Assembly (NCBI GenBank): GCA_018713605.1 | Contig: DVOM01000039.1 | Coordinates: 1-63,260 of the forward strand | Direction: 5' to 3' | Source of the DNA: Scatacola_A faecigallinarum | GTDB lineage: Bacteria; Pseudomonadota; Alphaproteobacteria; RF32; CAG-239 | DNA: 63,260 nt | Part shown: piece by piece, positions 15,121 to 22,861 of the stretch | Layout of the letters: every line of letters starts with the position of its first letter | How positions within the stretch are numbered: position 1 is the stretch's first letter | Notes under the pieces: generated by a model | Database searches by the model: none | What the model saw: only the letters and a program-made list of their open reading frames with translations | Told to the model about the DNA's origin: nothing | Translations under genes and position numbers: made by a program

Positions 15121-15786
15121 ATGAAAAGTAAGATTTTTTTGCAACTTATCATATTTTGTTTTACATGCTTTTCAGAACCGGCGGCCGCCGCCGGAAAGAT
15201 AACGGCTTCCGAGGCCGAGGTCTGGGCGAACCAAAAGGGGCGGCAGCTGCTCGATACTTTTTCGGAACCGGACGTCAAAACCAAATACGCCAAACTTGAC
15301 GAAATGTTTTTGAACGACGTCGATTTGGACTATGTCGGCAAATTCGTCGTCGGCAAATACTGGCGGCAGATGACGCCGGAACAGCGCGAACGGTACATTC
15401 CTCTTTTCAAGCGCTATTCCCTGAGCCTGTATAAGAACTTTCCGCTCAGTTTCGATTTCAAAATAAACTTTAAGATTACCGGCGTCAAACTGGACAGGGA
15501 CTACGCCGACGTTACCGCCGACATTTCTCTTGACGGGCGGCAGCAGCCCGGGCAGCCGGCGGAAAAGTTTCTGGTCGGTTTTCGCATTCACAAGGTTGGC
15601 GGCAAACTTAAAATCATTGACCTGAAACTGGCCGAAAGCAGCCTGATTCTCTCGTATCGCGGCCGTTTTTACGAGATGCTGCGCCGCAATGACGACGAGA
15701 TTGAGTGGTTTCTTGAGGACCTGGAGCTGATTACTTCTTCCGCAGAACAGCAGAATCAAATGACGCTGACCGGACAAAACCTCTAA
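15121..15786 (+). CDS. MlaC/Ttg2D-like periplasmic phospholipid-binding protein
   Basis: This 221-aa exported protein has a signal peptide at residues 1-23 (ending AAAAG). The MlaC family pattern is visible in DLDYVGKFVVGKYWRQMTPEQRERYIPLFKRY (about 68-99) and in the following beta segments. MlaC ferries phospholipids between outer- and inner-membrane Mla complexes, and a related version serves hopanoid transport. It stands alone here, divergent from the binding-protein gene, without mlaD/E/F neighbours. Confidence 0.82.
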   Translation: MKSKIFLQLIIFCFTCFSEPAAAAGKITASEAEVWANQKGRQLLDTFSEPDVKTKYAKLDEMFLNDVDLDYVGKFVVGKYWRQMTPEQRERYIPLFKRYSLSLYKNFPLSFDFKINFKITGVKLDRDYADVTADISLDGRQQPGQPAEKFLVGFRIHKVGGKLKIIDLKLAESSLILSYRGRFYEMLRRNDDEIEWFLEDLELITSSAEQQNQMTLTGQNL

Positions 15787-15793
15787 AAATCTG

Positions 15794-15822
15794 TTGAATT
15801 TATTGTCGTAAACTTATATTAT
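15794..15822 (+). promoter_or_regulatory. Promoter of gltX-cysS
   Basis: TTGAAT (15794-15799), a 17-nt spacer and TATTAT (15817-15822), 41 nt upstream of the gltX start codon and just after the MlaC-like gene. Confidence 0.6.
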
Positions 15823-15862
15823 CCGCTATAGTTTTGCAAAACCGTAGTGGATTTTTTTTACA

Positions 15863-17185
15863 ATGAACAACATCAAGGTCAGATTTGCGCCCAGCCCGAC
15901 CGGCCATATGCACATCGGCAATACCCGCACTGCGCTGTTTAACTGGCTTCTGGCCAAAAAGCTCGGCGGCTGCTTTATGCTCCGCATCGACGACACCGAC
16001 AGGGAACGTTCCAAAAGGGAATATGAAGATTCTCTGCGGGAGTCTCTGCTCTGGCTCGGTCTGAACTGGACGGAAGAAGCCCGCCAGTCGGCGCGTCTGG
16101 AACGCTATTACGAGATAGTCGAAAAGCTGAAGGCGCAGGGACGGATTTATGAATGCTGGGAAACGCCGGAAGAATTGGAACTGATGCGCAAGCGCCTTAT
16201 TGCCAGAGGTCTGCCGCCGATTTACAGCCGCGACGCTTCGGCTTTGAGCGATGAAGAAATTGTCCTGCGCCGTAAGCAGGGACGTCGGCCGCATTACCGC
16301 TTCCGCCTGACGGCCGGCGAAATCCGCTGGCACGATATGGTGCGCGGCGAAGTAAGATATGACGCCGGCAAATTAAGCGACCCGATTGTCATTCGCGAAG
16401 ACGGCAGCTTTTTGTATCATCTGCCGTCGGTCATTGATGACGTCGATTTCGGCATAACCCACATTGTCCGCGGCGAAGACCACGTCAGCAATACGGCGGT
16501 TCAGATAGAGATGTTTGAGGCTCTCGGCGGCAAAATTCCCCAGTTCGCGCATTTGCCGCTGCTGACCGGCAAAGAGGGAAAACTCTCCAAACGTTTGGGA
16601 TCTTTGGGCGTTCGCGAGTTGAGGGAAGAAGGCGTCGAAGCGCTGGCCGTTTGCTCTTTTCTGGCCAAAATCGGCACCTCGGAAAGCATAACCCCGTTTT
16701 ATTCGCTGGCAGAACTGGCCGCTTCGCTGGATTTCGGACGCTTGGGACGTTCGCAGCCGAAGTTTGACGAAGCTGAACTTCGCCGTTTCAATACCGTTTA
16801 TCTTCATGGCCTGCCTTATGAAAATGTCAAAGATCGTACCGCCGTCGGCGAAACTTTCTGGAATGCGGTTCGCGGCAATCTGACCCGGGTCGACGATGTC
16901 AGAATCTGGCATGACGTCTGTTTTGAAAAAATTGAGCCCGTGCTTGAAGACAATGAGCTGACTGTTGCGGCCGCCGGACTTTTGCCGCCGGAACCGTGGA
17001 ACGGCGAAACCTGGAATTTATGGATAGAAGCTGTCAAAAAACAGACCGGCAAAAAGGGACGCGATTTGTTTCACCCGCTGCGGATGGCGCTGACCGGGCT
17101 TCCCGACGGGCCGGAACTGAAACACCTGCTGCCGTTTATCGGCAGGGAAAAGGCGTATAAGCGCCTTAACGGAATAAGAGATTAG
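15863..17185 (+). CDS. gltX: Glutamate-tRNA ligase
   Basis: This class I aminoacyl-tRNA synthetase of 440 aa charges tRNA-Glu (and possibly tRNA-Gln for later amidation). The HIGH-type motif is PSPTGHMHIGN at residues 10-20 and the KMSKS-type motif is GKLSKR in the middle. The length fits the shorter of the two GltX types common in alphaproteobacteria. It is followed by cysS after 10 nt, so the two are co-transcribed. There is no poly-T stop between them. Confidence 0.95.
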   Translation: MNNIKVRFAPSPTGHMHIGNTRTALFNWLLAKKLGGCFMLRIDDTDRERSKREYEDSLRESLLWLGLNWTEEARQSARLERYYEIVEKLKAQGRIYECWETPEELELMRKRLIARGLPPIYSRDASALSDEEIVLRRKQGRRPHYRFRLTAGEIRWHDMVRGEVRYDAGKLSDPIVIREDGSFLYHLPSVIDDVDFGITHIVRGEDHVSNTAVQIEMFEALGGKIPQFAHLPLLTGKEGKLSKRLGSLGVRELREEGVEALAVCSFLAKIGTSESITPFYSLAELAASLDFGRLGRSQPKFDEAELRRFNTVYLHGLPYENVKDRTAVGETFWNAVRGNLTRVDDVRIWHDVCFEKIEPVLEDNELTVAAAGLLPPEPWNGETWNLWIEAVKKQTGKKGRDLFHPLRMALTGLPDGPELKHLLPFIGREKAYKRLNGIRD

Positions 17186-17195
17186 GAGAGAGAAA

Positions 17196-18581
17196 ATGAA
17201 AATCAGCCTGCACAATACGCTGCTGCGCCGCAAACAGGAATTTACCCCGATTGACGAGAACAACGTGCGTATGTATGTCTGCGGTCCCACCGTTTATGAC
17301 CGCGCCCATCTCGGCAATGCCAAAACTTCGGTCGTGTTTGACGTGCTGTATCGTTTTCTGTGTCAGGTTTACGGCAAGGATCATGTGACCTACGTTTCCA
17401 ACATTACCGACGTTGACGACAAAATTCTGAACAAACACAAGGAAACCGGCAAGTCTATCCGCGAAATTACCGAACAGACTTTTCAGTGGTATCTGGACGA
17501 TATGAAAAAACTGAACGTGTTAAATCCGAACCACCGTCCGCGCGCGACCGAATATATTCAGGAAATGATCGAGCTGGTTAAGCTGCTTCTGCAAAACGGT
17601 CATGCCTACGAGGCGGAAGGCCATGTTTTGTTCAGCGTCGATTCCATGCCGAACTACGGTTTCCTGTCCGGTCGTTCGATGAAGGAAATGCTGGCCGGTG
17701 CCCGCATTGAAGTTGCCGATTATAAGAAAAATCCGGCCGACTTCATTTTGTGGAAGCCGTCCGAGGCGGACCAGCCGGGGTGGGACAGCCCCTGGGGCTA
17801 CGGCCGTCCGGGCTGGCATCTGGAATGTTCGGCCATGAGTTCCAAGCTGTTGGGCGATTCTTTTGACATTCACGGCGGCGGTTCCGATTTGATTTTTCCG
17901 CACCACGAAAACGAATGCGCCCAGTCCTGCTGTGCACACCCTGGATCAAGCTTTGCCAAATATTGGGTGCATGCCGGCATGCTGATGGTCGACGGTGTTA
18001 AGATGTCAAAATCGCTTGGCAATTTTTACAACGTTGACGAGATTATTTCCAAATATCCGGCCGAGGCGCTGCGCCTGCTGTTTTTGACCACGCATTATCA
18101 CCAGCCGTTCAACTTCACTTTTGAAGGGCTGAATCAGGCCAAGGCCGCGTTAGACAAGTTTTACAACGCCCTGCGCCAAAATGCGGCGGTAAAGGTTGAA
18201 AAAGCGTCGCCGAACGCCAGACTGATGGAAGCTTTGGCCGATGACGTCAATACGCCGCTGGCGCTCTCGGTTCTGCATGAAATTGTCAATAATCTGAATA
18301 AGTCGGAAACCGAAGCCGACAAAGTCAGATACAAGTCGGAACTGATTGCTTCGGCGGAAGTTCTGGGGTTGTTGTATCAGGATCCGGAGGTCTGGTTTAA
18401 GGGCGCGTCCGGTGAAAAGGGCGGCCTGAGCGAAAGCGATATCGAGAGCAAAATCGCCGAACGTCTGGCCGCCAAAAAGAACAAAGATTATGCGCTTGCC
18501 GATAAAATCCGCGGCGAATTGAAAGACGCCGGCATTGTTCTGGAAGATACGCCGTCCGGCACGACCTGGAAGCGCGCATAA
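17196..18581 (+). CDS. cysS: Cysteine-tRNA ligase
   Basis: This 461-aa class I synthetase has the N-terminal zinc-site region (MYVCGPTVYDRAHLGNAKT, residues about 26-44, with the HLGN signature) and VKMSKSLGNF near residue 269 as KMSKS. The C-terminal DALR-type anticodon region is present. It transfers cysteine to tRNA-Cys. It is the second gene of the gltX-cysS operon and ends at a strong terminator. Confidence 0.96.
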   Translation: MKISLHNTLLRRKQEFTPIDENNVRMYVCGPTVYDRAHLGNAKTSVVFDVLYRFLCQVYGKDHVTYVSNITDVDDKILNKHKETGKSIREITEQTFQWYLDDMKKLNVLNPNHRPRATEYIQEMIELVKLLLQNGHAYEAEGHVLFSVDSMPNYGFLSGRSMKEMLAGARIEVADYKKNPADFILWKPSEADQPGWDSPWGYGRPGWHLECSAMSSKLLGDSFDIHGGGSDLIFPHHENECAQSCCAHPGSSFAKYWVHAGMLMVDGVKMSKSLGNFYNVDEIISKYPAEALRLLFLTTHYHQPFNFTFEGLNQAKAALDKFYNALRQNAAVKVEKASPNARLMEALADDVNTPLALSVLHEIVNNLNKSETEADKVRYKSELIASAEVLGLLYQDPEVWFKGASGEKGGLSESDIESKIAERLAAKKNKDYALADKIRGELKDAGIVLEDTPSGTTWKRA

Positions 18582-18597
18582 CTTTAAGGCGCTTGAT

Positions 18598-18630
18598 AAA
18601 CAAAGCCCCGCTGTTGCGGGGCTTTGTTTT
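18598..18630. terminator. Strong bidirectional terminator
   Basis: An 11-bp GC-rich stem, CAAAGCCCCGC/GCGGGGCTTTG, loop TGTT, with T-runs on both sides. It serves cysS on plus and the 75-aa gene on minus. Confidence 0.9.
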
Positions 18631-18637
18631 GGAGTTG

Positions 18638-18865
18638 TCAGTTTTTGAGGCGTTTTAGTTTTTTTCTGTCGTTATTTTTCTGAACCGTACTGAAGATAGT
18701 GTCGGCAAAAGATTTTTTTGCCACGTGGGTTATAAAAAGAGGCTCTTCCAGTTTCAGTTTTCCGAGCGTTTCTTCCAAAGCTTCAAAACTTTCGTAAATT
18801 TTGCTGATTAGGACAATGTCCTGTTCCGATGAGTCCGCACGTTCCGAATTAGTTTCTTTATTCAT
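18638..18865 (-). CDS. Hypothetical protein, 75 aa
   Basis: This is a small acidic-then-basic cytosolic protein. The N-terminus is polar (NKETNSERADSSEQD), the centre is a Leu/Glu helix (SFEALEETLGKLKLEE) and the end is Lys-rich. No family is recognised and no membrane segment is seen. GGAAAAG lies shortly before the ATG. It ends just before the shared terminator, so it is a monocistronic unit. Confidence 0.5.
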   Translation of the reverse strand: MNKETNSERADSSEQDIVLISKIYESFEALEETLGKLKLEEPLFITHVAKKSFADTIFSTVQKNNDRKKLKRLKN

Positions 18866-19051
18866 GAGTCTTTTCCTTCTAACTGTTTTGATAATATGTG
18901 TCGTCAGTCCGGTCTCCTGAAGTCTGCATACAGTCTAAACGCAAAACGTTTTTTGTACAGGCTGTAAAAAATGTCTTCAGGCAACGAAAAATAAGTACAC
19001 AGAATAAAAGCTTCATAAAAATATCCGGTACCCGCACCGGAACGGATTCGC

Positions 19052-19738
19052 CTAAGGCCGCATGACCATGCACTGAATGTTGGTCGTGCTTTCCAGTTTG
19101 CTTTTAAATTCAAACGGGTCGACGCTGCCTTCCGTATAAAGGTCATAATGAATCGGTACGACAATGCCCGCGCCCAGCCAGCGTGCCGCAACCAGCGCTT
19201 CGTTGATGTTCATGTTGGCGCGTCCGCCGATGGGAACAAACGCGATGTCGGGTTTGTATATTTCGCCCACCAGTTTGAAATCCTGCTGCAAGGCGGTGTC
19301 GCCGAGGTCATAAATTTTGACGCCGCCGATATTCAACAGAATGCTGGCCGCCTGTCCGAAAGGTCTTCCGTCGGGCAGAAAACCGCTGTGCATGGCATAG
19401 CGGAACTGCGCCGACCCCCATGGATACTGCCAGGTGCCGCCGATGGGTACCCGGATTGTCTCGGCCCCCTGTTCGGTGCAGTATTCCGCCAGTTCCATAA
19501 CCGCGGTAATTTTGGCCTGATTGTTCTTGGAAATTTCGACGGCGTCGCCGAGATGATCCTGATGCCCATGCGTAAGAAGAATGTCCGAAGCCTTGATGTC
19601 GGACGGTTTCATGACAGCCATCGGCGCTCCGGTCAGAAAAGGGTCCAGCACGATGCTGTATTCTCCTTTGGCAATGATAAAGCCGCTGTGTCCCAAATAC
19701 CGGATTTTAACGCCTTTATATTCCAATGTGTCGGTCAT
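19052..19738 (-). CDS. UPF0173 metal-dependent hydrolase (metallo-beta-lactamase fold)
   Basis: This 228-aa cytosolic protein of the YtkL/UPF0173 group has the metal-binding signature THGHQDHLGD (residues about 55-64), LDPFLTGAP near the start, a later MHSGFLPDG and a C-terminal PIHYDLYTEG. It is full length for the family. The substrate is unknown; members are predicted metal-dependent hydrolases. It is a single gene on the minus strand, preceded by GGAGAACAT at the start. Confidence 0.88.
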   Translation of the reverse strand: MTDTLEYKGVKIRYLGHSGFIIAKGEYSIVLDPFLTGAPMAVMKPSDIKASDILLTHGHQDHLGDAVEISKNNQAKITAVMELAEYCTEQGAETIRVPIGGTWQYPWGSAQFRYAMHSGFLPDGRPFGQAASILLNIGGVKIYDLGDTALQQDFKLVGEIYKPDIAFVPIGGRANMNINEALVAARWLGAGIVVPIHYDLYTEGSVDPFEFKSKLESTTNIQCMVMRP

Positions 19739-19821
19739 TATGTTCTCCTTGCGCGGTTAAAGAAAAGATGCAGTCATTATAAAAATTTTCTTATGCTTTG
19801 TACATAAGGATTTTGCCGTTC

Positions 19822-20013
19822 CTACATCAGATATTTTTCCGGGGAGAGTCTTTCGCTGTGAAATTTGAAGTCTTTGCCATAGGCTTTGAAACGGTTATTC
19901 GACCAGTCGTCAATCACGGCATCAATCAGGTCGGCGTTGACGACGTCTTCGCTGCGCATCGGAAAGCGGCTTGACATTTCCTGAATGATGTAGTTGGCAA
20001 CATTAGCTTTCAT
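19822..20013 (-). CDS. Hypothetical small protein, 63 aa
   Basis: This 63-aa protein (starts MKANVANYIIQEMSSRF, ends SPEKYLM) has the ribosome site AAAGGAG upstream. It is probably all-helical, with aromatic and acidic residues and no signal. I recognise no family. It stands alone between the UPF0173 gene and the HExxH gene. Confidence 0.55.
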   Translation of the reverse strand: MKANVANYIIQEMSSRFPMRSEDVVNADLIDAVIDDWSNNRFKAYGKDFKFHSERLSPEKYLM

Positions 20014-20152
20014 TATACATCTCCTTTATAATGAACGATTAACCTGCGTTAATATATTGTTAATAATTGAAACTCAAAGGTTTATAGAACTAAAGTCTAT
20101 GTTAATGAACCGCTTTTCCGCTTGCATTTCCCGCGGTTTTTTCTCTCGGATT

Positions 20153-20878
20153 TCAGAGTCTTTTGTCGGGTCTTTCGCGGTCAAATTCGCGGCATAATTC
20201 CGATTCCATCGTATAATTGACGATGTTGTCGAGTTTGCGCTGTTCGTTTTCTCTGGCCTTGTGAAATTCGTCGATAATCGGTTTCAGCCGGGCGGTGTAA
20301 TATTCGTAAAGCCGGTCGATTCCGGCGCGGATTTCCGCGTCGCCGGTGCCGGAAACCTTAATGGCGCGAACTTCGCTTATGGCATTGCGAATAGTCTCGT
20401 CAATCAGCGGCAGAAAATATTCCAGGGTCAGAATGTTGATGCGCTGATGAACCTGTTCGTGACGTATAACCTGCGAAAATTTGCAGCTGTTGCGGTCAAT
20501 CTCTTTTGACACATAAATCAGCGGGTCGTTGTAGCCGAACTTTATCTCAATTTCGCTGGGCAGCAGACAGGCGTGATTCTGATCTAAAGTTTTAACGTAA
20601 ACGTCCTTAATCCAAATCTGATACTGGGGTTTGAGCGTTGCCAGTCCGACGACAAAAAAGCCTTTTTCGGCGCCGCCGGCTATGCGTTCGATTTCCCTCT
20701 GCGGGGTCGAAAGGTCGTGTATCAGCTGGCCGTAAGAGGTCAGAAACGTAATTTTCGGTTTGGGATTGATGGCGTCGCAGGACACGAATTCGCCGTAACT
20801 CCAGGCGGACGCTTTTGCCGCGAAAAAACAGACGCAAATCAAAACCAGTATTGCCGATTTTTTCATTTTGTTGTCCAA
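20153..20878 (-). CDS. Exported HExxH-motif protein, putative zinc protease-like
   Basis: This 241-aa protein has a signal peptide (residues 5-26, cleavage near ASA-W). It carries CKFSQVIRHEQVHQRI, where HEQVH fits the HExxH zinc motif at the start of a helix, followed by a long helical charged C-terminus. The layout recalls DUF922-type predicted secreted zinc proteases, but the similarity is only at motif level. It has several Cys residues, suggesting disulphides in the periplasm. Divergent to the next gene. Confidence 0.6.
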   Translation of the reverse strand: MDNKMKKSAILVLICVCFFAAKASAWSYGEFVSCDAINPKPKITFLTSYGQLIHDLSTPQREIERIAGGAEKGFFVVGLATLKPQYQIWIKDVYVKTLDQNHACLLPSEIEIKFGYNDPLIYVSKEIDRNSCKFSQVIRHEQVHQRINILTLEYFLPLIDETIRNAISEVRAIKVSGTGDAEIRAGIDRLYEYYTARLKPIIDEFHKARENEQRKLDNIVNYTMESELCREFDRERPDKRL

Positions 20879-20954
20879 AACGTTTAACCTGAAACAATTT
20901 TATTATCCCTTTGTTAAAATTTATTTACTAACCTGTAAACGGTATGGAGGAAAA

Positions 20955-21296
20955 ATGAGCCGAAGGATAGTCTTATGTATGTTTTGTGCCGCTCTGGCTT
21001 TCAGCCTGCCGGCAGCGGCGGAGGAAAGTGCCGAAGAGGTTTCCCGCCGTTATCACGAAGCGGGTGTCGCCGATGCCGAAGCCATGGCGCGCAAATTTGA
21101 AGAAACCGTCAAGCCGCGCTATCAGAGGGCCTATGACAATTATCTTGCCGACCTGGAAATCATTAAGGTTACCGGCCGCGCCAACGATGACGAAAACCTT
21201 TATGACGATTTGCGCAAAATGAACAGCAACGAATTTTTCGTCTATTCCCAGTCTGAACGCGGAATCAATCTTAATCGCGGCAATGCTTTCCGATAG
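20955..21296 (+). CDS. Exported protein of unknown function, 113 aa
   Basis: The start ATG at 20955 is chosen because GGAGG lies 6-10 nt upstream and the protein then opens with a classic signal peptide (MSRRIVLCMFCAALAFSLPAAAEE). The mature part is about 90 aa, helical and charged, without cysteines or membrane segments. The family is unknown. Its divergent neighbour is also exported and both may be periplasmic. Confidence 0.6.
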   Translation: MSRRIVLCMFCAALAFSLPAAAEESAEEVSRRYHEAGVADAEAMARKFEETVKPRYQRAYDNYLADLEIIKVTGRANDDENLYDDLRKMNSNEFFVYSQSERGINLNRGNAFR

Positions 21297-21361
21297 ATGT
21301 ATTGACTCTGTGCCCGGAGCAGGCTAAAACAAAAACGGAATAAGTTTTGCAAGAGGATGTC

Positions 21362-21715
21362 ATGAGTGAAGTAAATCCGGTTTTAGATGAGTTTTTTCCG
21401 ATTTTGATTGAAAATTTTATCCGCTTTGAAACCGCGTCGCTGTATGTGCGCAGCCGCGAAGCCGGAGCCGAAGTGCCGCCGGCGGCAAAGTTTAAAATCG
21501 CGCCGGAATATTATAATCGGATCGTCAATAACGAAATTACCGCGCCGCTCATCGGCCTGAATCTGTCTTACGACGAGGCCTCGTCAATCTTGACGGTCGA
21601 ACCGACGCCTTATTTTACGGAACTTTACGAAAACAAGATTATGAGCGACGTTGCCCTTAAACAGTCGGAAGAGAGCCGGGGGCGCTATTCGAAGTTTATC
21701 GAAACCGTTGAGTAA
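21362..21715 (+). CDS. Hypothetical cytosolic protein, 117 aa
   Basis: The start at ATG 21362 has AGAGGA about 6 nt upstream. The 117-aa protein has no signal or membrane segment, and mixed alpha/beta character with many aromatic residues (EFFPILIENFIRFETASLYV). No family is recognised. It ends 20 nt before a strong terminator. Confidence 0.55.
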   Translation: MSEVNPVLDEFFPILIENFIRFETASLYVRSREAGAEVPPAAKFKIAPEYYNRIVNNEITAPLIGLNLSYDEASSILTVEPTPYFTELYENKIMSDVALKQSEESRGRYSKFIETVE

Positions 21716-21735
21716 TCCGCAAAATTGTCAATCTG

Positions 21736-21770
21736 TCCGCTTTCTGTTTGGAAAAGCGGATTTTTTTTTT
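21736..21770 (+). terminator. Intrinsic terminator
   Basis: The stem TCCGCTTT/AAAGCGGA is followed by ten T residues, downstream of the 117-aa gene. Confidence 0.88.
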
Positions 21771-22037
21771 AATTGATTATCGGCAAATTTCTGCTTATAC
21801 TTGCAGCGTGCGGGTTATCCGCCGTTATAACAACCATATTATTATAAAGACCACGAGGTATTTCAGTGCCTAAAGTCTTAACACCGTCAAATTGTTAGGT
21901 GGCAAAAAATTTGACACATCCAATGTTTTAAACGGAGGAGTGTCAAAAATAAGCGTGCATGCATGACGAATAATGACTGCACTGACTTTGTGTACTGAAA
22001 ACTCCTCCACCTTCTAAAAAGGTGGAGATTGTTTTTA
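21771..22037 (+). ncRNA. Structured non-coding region, possible IS200/IS605 right-end (TnpB guide-RNA-like) remnant
   Basis: No gene is present in this stretch. It holds overlapping inverted repeats: GTCAAATT (21885-21892)/AATTTGAC (21908-21915), TTTGACAC (21910-21917)/GTGTCAAA (21940-21947) and GGAGGAGT (21934-21941)/ACTCCTCC (22001-22008). It ends with the hairpin CTCCACCTT/AAGGTGGAG (22005-22027) and a T-rich tract. Hairpin-ended DNA of this style and the segment around 21870-21895 remind me of the TnpB tail plus right end of IS605-family elements, but no TnpB frame is intact. It could equally be a leader RNA of the regulator gene. Confidence 0.35.
22005..22037 (+). terminator. Hairpin with T-rich tail before the XRE gene
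   Basis: A 9-bp stem, CTCCACCTT/AAGGTGGAG, loop CTAAA, then ATTGTTTTT. It could terminate an upstream RNA or, together with the competing pairing GGAGGAGT/ACTCCTCC, act as an attenuator. It lies 20 nt before the regulator start codon. Confidence 0.55.
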
Positions 22038-22056
22038 TAAATACAGGAGTTTTTAC

Positions 22057-22593
22057 ATGAAGCAGAACAAAACCGAACGATTGCAGGCAGAGGTTTCCAA
22101 AATCAGAAAAATAAAAATTTCAAGCCGCGGCCGTACCCCGGACGGAGAGCCTAACCCGATAGACACGCATGTCGGCAACCGGATTAGGCTGCGCCGCCAG
22201 CTTTTGGGATACAGTCAGGAAAAACTGGCCTCCTTATTGGGGCTTACTTTTCAGCAGGTTCAAAAATATGAAAAGGGCATGAACCGCGTCGGTGCCAGCC
22301 GTCTGTGGGATATGGGCAAAGTTCTGGGTGTGCCGATAAGCTTCTTTTTTGAGGATATGGACGAAGCGACGGCCGGACAGTCGCCGCGTATGTTTCAGCT
22401 TTCCGGCGGCTGTCCGCCTTTGAAGGAAGAGGCCGAAGCAGAGCCAAGCGACCCGATGTTGCGTCAGGAAACGATTGAGCTGGTTAAAGCCTATTATAAG
22501 CTTCCCAATCGCAAAGCCGTAAAACACCTCTATGAATTTATTGTCGCCATGTCCAAAACCGCCGTTAATGCGGAGCAAGAGGAACAAATTTAA
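22057..22593 (+). CDS. XRE-family transcriptional regulator (alphaproteobacterial type)
   Basis: This 178-aa regulator has an HTH_3 domain at residues about 30-88 (VGNRIRLRRQLLGYSQEKLASLLGLTFQQVQKYEKGMNRVGASRL, LGVPISFFF), a pattern that many alphaproteobacteria carry in several copies. The N-terminal 28 residues are Lys/Arg-rich and the C-terminal half is helical and acidic. Targets are not evident. The ribosome site is CAGGAG, and the upstream structured region may control it. Confidence 0.88.
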   Translation: MKQNKTERLQAEVSKIRKIKISSRGRTPDGEPNPIDTHVGNRIRLRRQLLGYSQEKLASLLGLTFQQVQKYEKGMNRVGASRLWDMGKVLGVPISFFFEDMDEATAGQSPRMFQLSGGCPPLKEEAEAEPSDPMLRQETIELVKAYYKLPNRKAVKHLYEFIVAMSKTAVNAEQEEQI

Positions 22594-22631
22594 TTTTTGT
22601 GCCGGAAATTAAAATGAAAAATCAAAAAAAG

Positions 22632-22663
22632 AAAAAACCTTGATAATAAATCAAGGTTTTTTT
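22632..22663. terminator. Bidirectional terminator between the XRE gene and tRNA-Leu
   Basis: The stem AAAAAACCTTGA/TCAAGGTTTTTT with a 7-nt loop serves both the plus-strand regulator and the minus-strand tRNA. Confidence 0.85.
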
Positions 22664-22668
22664 CAATT

Positions 22669-22754
22669 TGGTAGGGGTAGTCAGACTTGAACTGACACTC
22701 CCAGAGGGAACAAGATTTTGAGTCTAGCGCGTCTACCAGTTCCGCCATACCCCC
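22669..22754 (-). tRNA. tRNA-Leu (anticodon CAA)
   Basis: An 86-nt class II tRNA with an encoded CCA end. Acceptor GGGGGTA pairs with TACCCCT (one G-U), D-arm TGGCGGAACTGGTAGACGC, anticodon loop CTCAAAA (anticodon at 22718-22720), a long variable arm and a T-arm with TTCAAGT. One T-T mismatch is visible in the anticodon stem. Confidence 0.93.
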
Positions 22755-22861
22755 GTCATTGCCCAAATAAATATATTATTTATCTCGCAACGTCAATAGT
22801 TTTTTTACTAAAAAATGCTGATTATATCAATAACCGAAAAAGCATTATAAAGGATTCGCAA

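Noticed and set aside
22718..22861. Upstream extension of the TPR-methyltransferase gene
   Set aside because: It would overlap the tRNA-Leu gene and lacks a ribosome site. TTG 22862 with AAAGGA fits better.
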